A stretch of 7,632 nucleotides of DNA from an uncultured Clostridia bacterium (GCA_937992055.1 CALKLQ010000013.1:1-7632), one strand, 5' to 3'. Numbered from the stretch's first letter, positions 1 to 5,646 are shown. Notes: generated by a model not told the origin, from the letters alone. A program made the numbers and translations.

Positions 1-11
1 GAATAAACATC

Positions 12-53
12 AGTTTTGCTTGAAAATGCCTGACGGCGCTTTCAGACAAAACT
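12..53. repeat. Long imperfect hairpin (inverted repeat)
   Basis: The arms are 12-30 and 35-53, around a TGAC loop. Paired blocks are 12-18 with 47-53 (AGTTTTG/CAAAACT), 21-25 with 40-44 (TGAAA/TTTCA) and 28-30 with 35-37 (GCC/GGC). Two mismatches and two G-T wobbles interrupt the stem. No T-tract follows directly, so it is not a simple terminator. It could be the 3' structure of an upstream transcript or a small palindromic repeat. The sequence before position 1 is not visible. Confidence 0.45.
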
Positions 54-63
54 TCCGATAATA

Positions 64-100
64 TAAAAAATTGCGCCTTAAAATGCGCAGTTTTTTTTTT
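64..100 (+). terminator. Probable intrinsic terminator, possibly bidirectional
   Basis: The stem is TGCGC (72-76) with GCGCA (85-89) around an 8-nt loop, and ten T residues (91-100) follow. A-rich sequence (65-70) precedes the stem, so the same hairpin also has a U-tract when read on the minus strand. It probably ends a gene lying left of the window and insulates the rpmH promoter. The short stem limits certainty. Confidence 0.55.
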
Positions 101-316
101 GAGCAAGTTTTGCTTTGGTATCTGCTCTAACAAATAGTTGGTTTAAAAAAGAAACTAACTTCATAGACTTTTTTGTGATATAGCCAAAAACAAAAATATG
201 CGGTTATTACCAAGTAAAATTTTTTTAACACGAAAAACATTAATATCCTGGCATTTTAAATATCACAAATTTTTGATTTTGTAATCTTTGTGATACAAAC
301 TATCACTTTTAAATAG
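101..316. other. Non-coding region upstream of the rpmH promoter
   Basis: No convincing coding sequence is present. The 9-mer TTTGTGATA occurs at 172-180 and 287-295, and its inverse TATCACAAA at 261-269. AAATAGTTG occurs at 132-140 and 311-319, the second copy running into the -35 box. In many Bacillota oriC lies next to rpmH, but no clear TTATCCACA-type DnaA-box cluster was found, so an origin is not called. Confidence 0.5.
261..306. promoter_or_regulatory. Nested inverted repeats just upstream of the rpmH -35 box
   Basis: TATCACAAA (261-269) pairs with TTTGTGATA (287-295), with an inner GATT/AATC pair (275-278, 283-286), giving a 13-bp stem with a 5-nt bulge. The right arm also forms a second dyad, GTGATA-5-TATCAC (290-295, 301-306), that ends 10 bp before the -35 hexamer. 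This placement fits a DNA operator or activator site for the ribosomal-protein operon. The halves resemble the TGTGA of CRP-family sites, but the spacing does not fit. The binding protein is unknown. Confidence 0.4.
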
Positions 317-345
317 TTGACAAAAACATGGACATAAATTATAAT
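317..345 (+). promoter_or_regulatory. Consensus SigA/sigma-70 promoter of the rpmH operon
   Basis: The -35 TTGACA (317-322) and -10 TATAAT (340-345) are both perfect and separated by the optimal 17 bp. Transcription should begin near 352, leaving a leader of about 100 nt before the GTG of rpmH. A perfect consensus suits a strongly expressed ribosomal-protein and RNase P operon. Confidence 0.9.
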
Positions 346-351
346 CTCAAA

Positions 352-450
352 AGAACAAGTTTGTCCTAATTTTTTTAGGTACCTTAAAATGGTCTACCAA
401 GGCTATTGAATGTTCAATAAAGGCTTTTAAAATATATAAGGAGGCAAAAA
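352..450 (+). promoter_or_regulatory. Long 5' leader of rpmH with small dyads
   Basis: The leader of about 99 nt holds CCTAA/TTAGG (365-369, 375-379), the palindrome AGGTACCT (377-384) and TATTGAA-TG-TTCAATA (404-419). AAGGCT is repeated on either side of the last dyad. It ends in a strong Shine-Dalgarno AAGGAGG (438-444), 6 nt before the GTG. No known riboswitch class was recognised. The length leaves room for post-transcriptional control, but none is proven. Confidence 0.4.
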
Positions 451-585
451 GTGAAGAGAACTTATCAACCAAAAAAACGCAGAAGAAGCAAGGTTCACGG
501 TTTTCGTGAAAGAATGAAATCTCAAGGCGGAAGAAATGTCCTCAAGCGCAGAAGAGCAAGAGGCAGAAAAAAATTAACAGCTTAA
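451..585 (+). CDS. rpmH: Large ribosomal subunit protein bL34
   Basis: This 44-residue, strongly basic protein of the 50S subunit binds 23S rRNA. It starts with MKRTYQPKKRRR, continues with the family's HGFRERM segment (residues 16-22) and the RRARGRKKL tail, and ends in LTA; 44 residues is the usual bacterial length. It is easily missed because it is short and starts with GTG. The start is set by a near-perfect AAGGAGG ribosome binding site 6 nt upstream and by the conserved first residues. It is the first gene of the operon behind a consensus promoter and lies 21 nt before rnpA. The rpmH-rnpA pairing is widely conserved in bacteria and links ribosome and RNase P production. Confidence 0.97.
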   Translation: MKRTYQPKKRRRSKVHGFRERMKSQGGRNVLKRRRARGRKKLTA

Positions 586-606
586 ACTAAAAACATTGGG
601 TGAATA

Positions 607-954
607 ATGAAAAGTGTAAATCGTTTAAAAAAAAACAAACAGTTTAACTATGTTTACAAAAAAGGTGAGCGTCTCTTTTCTAAAAATATCTCAATGTTTT
701 TTGTAAAAAGTAGGTTATCAAATGTAAAAGCTGGCTTTAGTGTCAGTAAAAAAATAGGAAAAAGTGTTGTAAGAAGCAAGGTAAAACGAAGAATGAAAGA
801 GGCTTTTAGAAGCCTTTTACCAAATCTTAAGGGGCATGTTAATATTGTCTTTGTGGCAAGAGAAGGGATTGAACTTTGTGATTTTTTTGCCATAAAAGAA
901 CAGATTGTTTTTTTGTTAACTCGTGCGGGGCTTTTAAACTGTGAAGGTAATTAA
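607..954 (+). CDS. rnpA: Ribonuclease P protein component
   Basis: This is the protein subunit of RNase P, which with the catalytic RNA removes 5' leaders from pre-tRNAs. The 115 residues match the family length. The N-terminus (LKKNKQFNYVYKKG, residues 7-20) is typical. The RNR signature region is at residues 52-68 (KSVVRSKVKRRMKEAFR), with Ser and Lys where many homologues have Asn and Arg. AGFSVSKKIG (42-51) is the conserved strand before it. The ribosome binding site is modest (GGGTGA, 598-603), so expression may partly depend on coupling to rpmH. Its end overlaps yidD by 14 nt. Many homologues carry this overlap, so it is probably not an artefact. Confidence 0.95.
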   Translation: MKSVNRLKKNKQFNYVYKKGERLFSKNISMFFVKSRLSNVKAGFSVSKKIGKSVVRSKVKRRMKEAFRSLLPNLKGHVNIVFVAREGIELCDFFAIKEQIVFLLTRAGLLNCEGN

Positions 955-1213
955 ATTTATTTTTTTGCCACTAAACTACCTTTTTAGGGCATTAATTTAT
1001 GTTTATAAAGCTACAATCTCTCCCCTTCTTTCTCATACCTGCATTTTTTATCCTTCCTGCTCAACCTATAGTTTGCAGGCAATAAAAAAATTTGGCATTT
1101 TTTACGGCACCTTTCTTTCTATTAAACGAATTTTAAAATGTCGACCTGGTGTAAAAGGCGGTTTTGACCCCGTTGCACCTTCATTAAAAGGCGAAGATAA
1201 ATGGATCTTTTAA
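941..1213 (+). CDS. yidD: Membrane protein insertion efficiency factor YidD
   Basis: YidD is a small membrane-associated protein thought to help YidC insert proteins into the cytoplasmic membrane. The 90-residue product shows the family layout: a hydrophobic, probably amphipathic N-terminus (residues 5-30), YKATISPLL, CIFYPSCSTYSLQAIKKFG (34-52), and RILKCRPGVKGGFDPV (63-78). The conserved cysteines are C34, C40 and C67. The chosen start is GTG inside the end of rnpA; no ATG offers the full N-terminus. The gene overlaps rnpA by 14 nt and yidC by 13 nt, so all three are probably translationally coupled. The last residues (GEDKWIF) are not conserved family sequence and result from the overlap with yidC. 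Confidence 0.93.
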   Translation: MKVIKFIFLPLNYLFRALIYVYKATISPLLSHTCIFYPSCSTYSLQAIKKFGIFYGTFLSIKRILKCRPGVKGGFDPVAPSLKGEDKWIF

Positions 1214-2304
1214 ATATCTCTATGCTTGGAGGAGCTCTTGCTAATCTTTGGACAAAAATTATTTCCTCTTTCAATGGGGCAATTGGCAACTATGCATGGT
1301 CTATTATTTTGTTGACCGTGGTTATTAAAATTGTTTTGCTTCCATTGGACTTTTTTAATAAAAAAATTACACGAAAAAATACGGTTATGCAGGCAAAAAT
1401 TCAACCCGAACTTGCAAAACTTCAACAAAAATATGGAAATGACAAAAATCTTTATAACCAAAAGGTTTCAGAACTTTACAAAAGCAACAACTACAATGTT
1501 GTGGGTTCCTGCCTGTTTATGCTTGTTAACCTTGTTTTAACTCTGGTTATTTTCATATCTCTGTTTAGTGGGCTAAATCAAATGGCTTCTAGCAAAATTG
1601 CCGAGCAATATCAAACCTTAGAGTCCACATATCATACCACCTATCAACAACAAATCGAACTTTCAAAAAGCCAAGACGAGGCAAAAGAGGTTGCAAATCA
1701 AGCCGTTGTGGAAAAGTATAAAGAGATAAAGTATAGCTGGCTTTGGATTGACAATGTTTGGAAAAGCGATATGCCAACAAATTCAATTCCTACCTTCAGT
1801 GAGTATTTGAACGTGGCTCAAAAGGTGGAGGTTGATGGCGAAACTTACACTGTAAAACAACTTAATGAGGAAAAAAATAGCGAAATTAAGGCAAAACTAG
1901 AAGAGGAATATAACACGGTTATGTCCCCGCTAAGAGATAGTGTTGGAAAGGCAAATGGTTATTTAATTCTGCTTGTTCTCACCGTTGTTACCGCCTTTGT
2001 TTCACAATGGCTGATGCAAAGAAAAAACAAAATGGCAACCGGAATGGGCACAGGCAAAATTATGATGTTTGTTTTGCCATTGATGCTTGGATTCTTTGCC
2101 CTCACCTACAATGCCGTTTTTGCCCTTTATCTTTTAACATCGCAACTTGTCACCCTTGCTTTTACCCCTGTTATTGACCTTATTTTGGATAATATGGACA
2201 AAAGACGTGCTTTAAAAGAGCAACAACAAAATGCGGTTTCTTATCGTAGAGTTGATACAATTGAAAAGAGTGATAACAAAAAAAATAAAAAGGAAGGGAA
2301 ATAA
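1201..2304 (+). CDS. yidC: Membrane protein insertase YidC/Oxa1/SpoIIIJ family
   Basis: YidC inserts and folds proteins in the cytoplasmic membrane, alone or with SecYEG. The 367 residues hold the core helices: TM1 about 32-52, TM2 about 101-125, TM3 about 252-272 and the TM4-TM5 block about 287-329. A charged cytoplasmic hairpin (53-100, with IQPELAKLQQKYG) follows TM1. The basic residue of the hydrophilic groove, usually Arg in TM1, is Lys43 here (TVVIKIVLLPL). An unusually large polar segment of about 120 residues (130-250) separates TM2 and TM3. It holds charged, coiled-coil-like stretches around WLWIDNVW and should lie outside the membrane. No lipoprotein signal is visible, unlike SpoIIIJ. 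The C-terminal tail is Lys-rich. It overlaps yidD and is followed after 1 nt by jag. Confidence 0.95.
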   Translation: MDLLNISMLGGALANLWTKIISSFNGAIGNYAWSIILLTVVIKIVLLPLDFFNKKITRKNTVMQAKIQPELAKLQQKYGNDKNLYNQKVSELYKSNNYNVVGSCLFMLVNLVLTLVIFISLFSGLNQMASSKIAEQYQTLESTYHTTYQQQIELSKSQDEAKEVANQAVVEKYKEIKYSWLWIDNVWKSDMPTNSIPTFSEYLNVAQKVEVDGETYTVKQLNEEKNSEIKAKLEEEYNTVMSPLRDSVGKANGYLILLVLTVVTAFVSQWLMQRKNKMATGMGTGKIMMFVLPLMLGFFALTYNAVFALYLLTSQLVTLAFTPVIDLILDNMDKRRALKEQQQNAVSYRRVDTIEKSDNKKNKKEGK

Positions 2305-2305
2305 T

Positions 2306-3070
2306 ATGACTGAGTGTGAAGGCATTGGAAAAAATGTGGAAAAGGCAATTGAAGATGCACTTTTAAAGCTTAGAGCGGAAAGAGATGACGTGGACATTAA
2401 AATTTTGGAAACTGGTGGACTTTTTAAAAAGGCAAAGGTTATGGTTTCTATTTCCGAAGATTGTCTTGCAAAATATATGCCAAAATCTCCAACTGTTAAA
2501 AACGAACCTAAAAAGGTTGAACTTGAAAAGATTGTAAAAGTTGAAACTGTGGAAACCTCACCAGAAGAGGAACAAGAAAACACGGTTGAAGAGCCTCAAA
2601 CAATTGACAATGAAAATATAGATGGAACCGAGTTGGAAATCTGCCAAAATTTTGTTGATGGTCTTTTGAAAGCACTCAATCTAAATGCAACTACCGAGGT
2701 TGAACAAAATGAGAAAGAGGTTTTTGTTTCAATTGTTGGTCCAGATGCTAACTCCCTTATTGGTTACAGAGGCGATTGTTTAAACAACCTTCAATATCTT
2801 TTGACCGTGGTTGTAAGTAAACACAATCGACATGCAAAACATATTAGACTGGACATTGATGGCTATAGAGAAAAACGCAAACAAACCCTTGAAGCACTTG
2901 CCAGACGTGTTGTTGCCAAGGTGCAAAAAAGCGGCAAGCAGTATAAATTAGAGCCAATGAGCGCCTATGAAAGAAGAATAATTCATACAACAGTTCAGGA
3001 GTTTGATGATGTGACTTCCATTAGCAAAGGCGATGAACCTCATAGATTCCTTATTATTAAAAAGAAATAA
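2306..3070 (+). CDS. jag: RNA-binding protein KhpB/Jag (Jag-N, KH, R3H)
   Basis: KhpB (Jag/EloR) is a cytoplasmic RNA-binding protein that, with KhpA, affects cell elongation and division in Gram-positive bacteria. The 254 residues show three parts. A Jag-N domain (about 1-52) contains GKNVEKAIEDALLKL and a typical GGLFKKAKV turn. An acidic Glu-rich linker spans about 60-110. A KH domain follows (about 112-185, GxxG loop GYRG at 153-156), then an R3H domain (about 186-254, with R223-x3-H227). The start is the ATG one base after the yidC stop, preceded by AGGAAGGG (2291-2298). An in-frame start 25 codons upstream would lie inside yidC and adds residues the family lacks. It is the last gene of the operon. 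Confidence 0.95.
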   Translation: MTECEGIGKNVEKAIEDALLKLRAERDDVDIKILETGGLFKKAKVMVSISEDCLAKYMPKSPTVKNEPKKVELEKIVKVETVETSPEEEQENTVEEPQTIDNENIDGTELEICQNFVDGLLKALNLNATTEVEQNEKEVFVSIVGPDANSLIGYRGDCLNNLQYLLTVVVSKHNRHAKHIRLDIDGYREKRKQTLEALARRVVAKVQKSGKQYKLEPMSAYERRIIHTTVQEFDDVTSISKGDEPHRFLIIKKK

Positions 3071-3130
3071 CACAAGATTGAATAAAACATTCAAACGTAA
3101 AGTTATGTAAGGTTTAACTTTCCTGTGTTA
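3068..3130 (+). other. Potential three-way-junction RNA fold overlapping the jag stop codon
   Basis: Three perfect pairings nest in 63 nt. The closing helix is TAACACA (3068-3074) with TGTGTTA (3124-3130). Inside it are TTGAAT/ATTCAA (3078-3083, 3089-3094) and AAAGTTA/TAACTTT (3099-3105, 3115-3121). The closing helix includes the TAA stop of jag, and a terminator hairpin begins 10 nt downstream. The layout recalls a compact riboswitch-like fold, but no known class matched by eye. Short AT-rich stems can arise by chance. Confidence 0.35.
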
Positions 3131-3139
3131 GCTGAAAAT

Positions 3140-3180
3140 AGACCTAAAACAGTTTTCTAAACTACTTTAGGTCTTTTTTT
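3140..3180 (+). terminator. Intrinsic terminator of the rpmH-jag operon
   Basis: AGACCTAAA (3140-3148) pairs perfectly with TTTAGGTCT (3166-3174), with a possible inner AGT/ACT pair, and a run of seven T residues (3174-3180) follows. It ends transcription about 70 nt after jag and separates the operon from the non-coding region to the right. Confidence 0.9.
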
Positions 3181-3193
3181 ATAGCCTCTTTTC

Positions 3194-3210
3194 CTCCTTT
3201 CTCTTCAGTC
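3194..3210 (+). repeat. 17-bp direct repeat, copy 1
   Basis: CTCCTTTCTCTTCAGTC occurs here and identically at 3467-3483. Both copies are followed within about 15 nt by AGTTTTTT, so the similarity extends loosely to a T-tract. The core CTTCAGTC also occurs inverted at 3335-3342. Confidence 0.8.
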
Positions 3211-3302
3211 CGTTTCTAGTTTTTTTAATTCGAGTACTGCCCTCCTCTTTTTTTATAAAGTTTTTGTTACATTAAAAAGGTTACTTTTTTTGTTTTTAAA
3301 TT

Positions 3303-3311
3303 TGATATAAT
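3303..3311 (+). promoter_or_regulatory. Isolated extended -10 promoter motif
   Basis: TGATATAAT gives a consensus TATAAT (3306-3311) with an upstream TG (3303-3304). The only -35-like sequence is weak (TTACTT, 3281-3286, 19-bp spacer). No plus-strand gene follows for 800 bp, so if active it would make a non-coding RNA starting near 3318. Confidence 0.4.
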
Positions 3312-3317
3312 CAAAAA

Positions 3318-3493
3318 AAAGCAAAGGTGCTTCAGACTGAAGATAAACGTCGCGAACATAAATTTTGTATGCAAAATTTATTTGCTGTGTTTACTATAAA
3401 ATGTCCCAAAAAAGTCATTTAAGATAACTAAACTCCTGTTTGTGCCATTTTCCGAGCCTTGCCTCGCTCCTTTCTCTTCAGTCTAAGTTTTTT
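3318..3493 (+). ncRNA. Possible small RNA (speculative)
   Basis: This segment begins after the extended -10 motif. AGACTGAAG (3334-3342) could pair perfectly with CTTCAGTCT (3476-3484), closing the whole segment, and six T residues follow at 3488-3493. Inside are a 10-bp hairpin ATAAATTTTG/CAAAATTTAT with a 4-nt loop (3358-3381) and a small CGAG/CTCG stem (3453-3466). Promoter, closing helix and T-tract together suggest an RNA of about 175 nt. The left arm also forms a local dyad, CTTCAGACTGAAG (3330-3342), and a minus-strand RNA is equally possible. It does not match 6S, SRP, tmRNA or RNase P RNA motifs known to me. Confidence 0.25.
3467..3483 (+). repeat. 17-bp direct repeat, copy 2
   Basis: Identical to 3194-3210. 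This copy ends in the right arm of a possible closing helix with 3334-3342 and is followed by TAAG and six T residues (3488-3493). Confidence 0.8.
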
Positions 3494-3509
3494 GTTTACT
3501 ACTTTGAGT

Positions 3510-3533
3510 AAAAAAAAAGCACCAAAAGGTGCT
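3510..3533 (-). terminator. Intrinsic terminator of the minus-strand gene
   Basis: Read on the minus strand, AGCACC (3533-3528), loop TTTT and GGTGCT (3523-3518) form a 6-bp GC-containing stem, followed by a run of T residues (A-tract on the plus strand, from about 3510). It lies about 20 nt beyond the stop of the gene ending at 3554. Confidence 0.85.
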
Positions 3534-3553
3534 ATTCAATATTAAAAATTAAA

Positions 3554-4000
3554 TTACAATGAAAAGAAGATATCATTTCCAAGTGCAACTTTATTGTATT
3601 TGACAGATTTATTGACATCAAACGCTTGTTTTTTGGAAAGTATAAACCTAGCGGCATCCAAATTAGTCCTAATATTATGAGTTTTTTGTACCCCATTAAA
3701 CAGAACTATCAGGTTTTCTTTTGCCTTTTTATGTGTCTTTTTAAGGCCGGCTAAAACCTTATTATTTAAGTTTTGTTTTTCTGCAAATTTAATGACATCA
3801 ACATCCAAAATTATTGAGGCTAGAATAATGGGATTTATCATAGATTGAAGGGTGCCATCTGCATAATCTTTTTTCTTTGTTACAATTGCAACTAAATCTA
3901 AAAAACTATTTTCATAGACAAAGTGGTCGCCCCTCTTGCCTGCAATTTTGAAATTACAATAGTCTAATAAATTTTCAATGGATTCTTGTGCATTTTTCAT
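3554..4000 (-). CDS. Hypothetical protein, weak HicA-like N-terminal features
   Basis: I do not recognise this 148-residue protein with confidence. Residues 10-55 resemble the HicA mRNA-interferase pattern: a short helix, a hydrophobic strand, K-R-G-D-H-F-V-Y (residues 22-29, with H26 at the place of the HicA catalytic His), a strand (VAIVTKK), then GTLQSMI, which matches the 'kGTlrsIl' element. The rest (about 60-148) is Lys-rich and has no known motif. HicA toxins are usually about 60-80 residues and paired with HicB; no HicB gene is adjacent, so an unrelated or regulatory role is possible. The start at 4000 is preferred because the upstream in-frame ATG (4018) lies 4 nt after the -10 box, while GGAGA (4016-4012) can serve the ATG at 4000. 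It is transcribed alone, divergent from mnmE. Confidence 0.7.
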   Translation of the reverse strand: MKNAQESIENLLDYCNFKIAGKRGDHFVYENSFLDLVAIVTKKKDYADGTLQSMINPIILASIILDVDVIKFAEKQNLNNKVLAGLKKTHKKAKENLIVLFNGVQKTHNIRTNLDAARFILSKKQAFDVNKSVKYNKVALGNDIFFSL

Positions 4001-4022
4001 GTTGAAAAGTATCTCCATGTTT

Positions 4023-4051
4023 AGGATAAAATAAAAAGCGAATTATGTCAA
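4023..4051 (-). promoter_or_regulatory. Promoter of the minus-strand hypothetical gene
   Basis: On the minus strand, TTGACA (4051-4046), a 17-bp spacer and TATCCT (4028-4023) form a good SigA-type promoter. Transcription should start near 4016, after the first in-frame ATG (4018), which supports the start at 4000. The TTTATCCTA sequence around this -10 recurs upstream of the toxin gene at 5682-5690. Confidence 0.75.
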
Positions 4052-4113
4052 GAGGGCAATTAATTTTACAACCGTAATTTTTTGATAAAAACCTATTTCA
4101 AAAAATTTTTTTG

Positions 4114-4122
4114 TGCTATAAT
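4114..4122 (+). promoter_or_regulatory. Extended -10 promoter of mnmE placed for a leaderless mRNA
   Basis: TGCTATAAT holds a perfect TATAAT (4117-4122) with the upstream TG of an extended -10. No good -35 box is found at 17 bp. The mnmE ATG lies 7 nt after the -10, exactly where transcription should begin, and no Shine-Dalgarno sequence precedes it. Confidence 0.65.
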
Positions 4123-4129
4123 AAAAATC

Positions 4130-5464
4130 ATGAAAGATACAATAGCAAGCATTTCAACTGCCTCAGGAAATGGCGCAATAGGAATTGTTAGAATTAGTGG
4201 CCCAAGAGCTTTAGATATTGCTCTTAAGCTTTTTTATTGTAAAAAATTGACAAAAGACAACATTGAACCACGCAAAATGTATTTGGGAGACTTTAGTTCC
4301 AACAAGGTTAAAGATAGTTGTTTAATGGTGTATTTCAAGGCGCCAAGGTCTTATACTGGTGAGGATATGATTGAGTTTCAGCTTCATGGTGGAAGATTTT
4401 TGTGCGAGAGTGTTTTGCAAGAAATTTTAAATTCTGGTGCCAGACTGGCAGAAAATGGTGAGTTTTCCAAGCTTGCATTCTTAAATGGGAAAATGAGTTT
4501 GGACAAGGCAGAAGGCATTATTGATTTAATTGAGGCGGAAAGCGAACAGGAAATTCGTGCCGGTTACGAACTTGTAAAAGGCAGACTGTTTCAAACTGTT
4601 TCAACCATTCAAAACCAATTGCTGGAAAAAATAGCTCTTTTGGAAATGACAATAGACTATCCCGAACATGACGATGAACCCATGGTAAAAAGCGAGGTGA
4701 ATAACCTTTTAATTAACATAAAAGAACAAATTGAAAATCTTTTAAAAAATGCCAGCTTTGGCAAAACAATCAAAAATGGTGTAAATGTTGCCCTTGTTGG
4801 AAAGACAAATGTGGGAAAATCTAGCCTTTTAAACTCCCTTTTGGGCGAAGATAGAGCAATTGTAACCAACATTGAAGGCACAACAAGAGATATCGTCAAA
4901 GAGAGTTTTGTCTACAAGGGTGTGAAGTTCAACTTTATCGACACTGCGGGTATTAGAAATAGCGATGATCTTGTGGAGAAAATAGGAATAGAAAGGTCTA
5001 AAAAGGCAATGAAAAGTGCTGATGTTGTGCTTTTTGTTGTTGACACTTCTAAACAGTTTGATGATGAAGATAAAGAAATTTATAATCAGGTGAAAGATTT
5101 TAAACATGTTGTTGTTTTGAACAAAACTGATATAAAAACAAAACAAGTCCTTCCCTTTGATGACTTTGTGGAGGTTAGTTGTGTCAACAACCAAGGCATT
5201 GAAAACTTGAAAGAAAAACTCTATCAAGATTCAATCTCCCTCTCCTCACCCAATTCCCTTGTTTTGACAAATCAAAGACATATTCAAGCTCTTAATGAGG
5301 CGCACAATAACATTGAAGCTATTAGCGACATTTCAAATCTTTCAACCGACATTTTGGCATTTGAACTTAAAAGACTTTGGAGCATTTTGGGAAAAATTAC
5401 CGGTGTGAGTGAAAACGAAAAGATTATTGATGAAATATTTTCCAGATTTTGCTTGGGCAAGTGA
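4130..5464 (+). CDS. mnmE: tRNA uridine-5-carboxymethylaminomethyl modification GTPase MnmE
   Basis: MnmE works with MnmG to modify the wobble uridine (U34) of several tRNAs, using a folate-derived one-carbon unit and GTP hydrolysis. The 444 residues fit the family. The N-terminal folate-binding domain (1-118) starts with the typical DTIASISTASGNGAIGIVRISG. A helical domain surrounds an inserted G domain with G1 GKTNVGKS (224-231), G2 GTTRD (250-254), G3 DTAG (271-274), G4 NKTD (331-334) and a likely G5 near VSCVN (349-353). The protein ends in the catalytic C-terminal motif FCLGK (C441). The start at 4130 is set by the conserved N-terminus; a TTG 48 nt upstream would add unrelated residues. 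The partner gene mnmG, often next, is not in the window; an accessory block follows instead. Confidence 0.96.
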   Translation: MKDTIASISTASGNGAIGIVRISGPRALDIALKLFYCKKLTKDNIEPRKMYLGDFSSNKVKDSCLMVYFKAPRSYTGEDMIEFQLHGGRFLCESVLQEILNSGARLAENGEFSKLAFLNGKMSLDKAEGIIDLIEAESEQEIRAGYELVKGRLFQTVSTIQNQLLEKIALLEMTIDYPEHDDEPMVKSEVNNLLINIKEQIENLLKNASFGKTIKNGVNVALVGKTNVGKSSLLNSLLGEDRAIVTNIEGTTRDIVKESFVYKGVKFNFIDTAGIRNSDDLVEKIGIERSKKAMKSADVVLFVVDTSKQFDDEDKEIYNQVKDFKHVVVLNKTDIKTKQVLPFDDFVEVSCVNNQGIENLKEKLYQDSISLSSPNSLVLTNQRHIQALNEAHNNIEAISDISNLSTDILAFELKRLWSILGKITGVSENEKIIDEIFSRFCLGK

Positions 5465-5499
5465 GGCTTTTTTCTATTTTATGGCGGCGGCAAGGTTAA

Positions 5500-5580
5500 A
5501 AAATGCGCTTAAAAAAATTTGATAAATTTTTTTTAAATTTCTAACGAAATTACATTGCCCTGGCAATGTAAGCGCATTTT
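5500..5580. repeat. Compound palindromic element, possible mnmE terminator or repeat
   Basis: The outer arms AAAATGCGCT (5500-5509) and AGCGCATTTT (5571-5580) are perfectly inverted. They enclose two hairpins: AAAAAAATTT/AAATTTTTTT (5511-5520, 5524-5533, 3-nt loop) and TACATTGC/GCAATGTA (5551-5558, 5563-5570, 4-nt loop). The second hairpin abuts the right outer arm, so a stacked three-way fold is possible. The TTTT at the right end is short for an intrinsic terminator. It may be a small palindromic repeat at the edge of the accessory block. Confidence 0.6.
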
Positions 5581-5646
5581 CCCTTAAAACCTACACAAAA
5601 AACCACTTTTAACTTTGTAACAATTCAATTTTTCTCACAAAAAAAG

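Larger units (their letters stand above)
3181..3553. other. Non-coding but structured intergenic region
   Basis: No protein gene is supported here. The region holds a 17-bp direct repeat, an extended -10 promoter motif, several hairpins that may form a small RNA, and the minus-strand terminator of the neighbouring gene. Its CT-rich stretches and repeated blocks stand out from the surrounding operon sequence. Confidence 0.6.

Noticed and set aside
289..307. CRP/FNR-type site TGTGA...TCAC
   Set aside because: The spacer is 9 bp rather than 6 and the right half is imperfect.
101..316. oriC with DnaA boxes
   Set aside because: Location next to rpmH is suggestive, but TATCACAAA differs too much from TTATCCACA and no dnaA or clear unwinding element was seen.
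1210..1786. Short open frames on both strands within yidC
   Set aside because: They are alternate-frame shadows of a clear membrane insertase gene.
2231..2305. 25-codon upstream extension of jag
   Set aside because: It lies inside the end of yidC, has no conserved family residues, and the ATG at 2306 has a good ribosome binding site and the conserved N-terminus.
3068..3130. Purine riboswitch or hammerhead ribozyme for the three-way fold
   Set aside because: The conserved junction bases of these classes are absent, and no downstream gene would be controlled.
3303..3493. Assignment of the candidate RNA to 6S, SRP, tmRNA or RNase P RNA
   Set aside because: None of the conserved motifs of these RNAs that I know could be found on either strand.
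4082..4129. TTG start adding 16 residues to MnmE
   Set aside because: The family starts just before DTIA; the extension is not conserved and overlaps the promoter.
4829..5227. 132-codon minus-strand open frame inside mnmE
   Set aside because: It is antisense to conserved GTPase motifs and has no ribosome binding site or recognisable protein; it is a shadow of mnmE.
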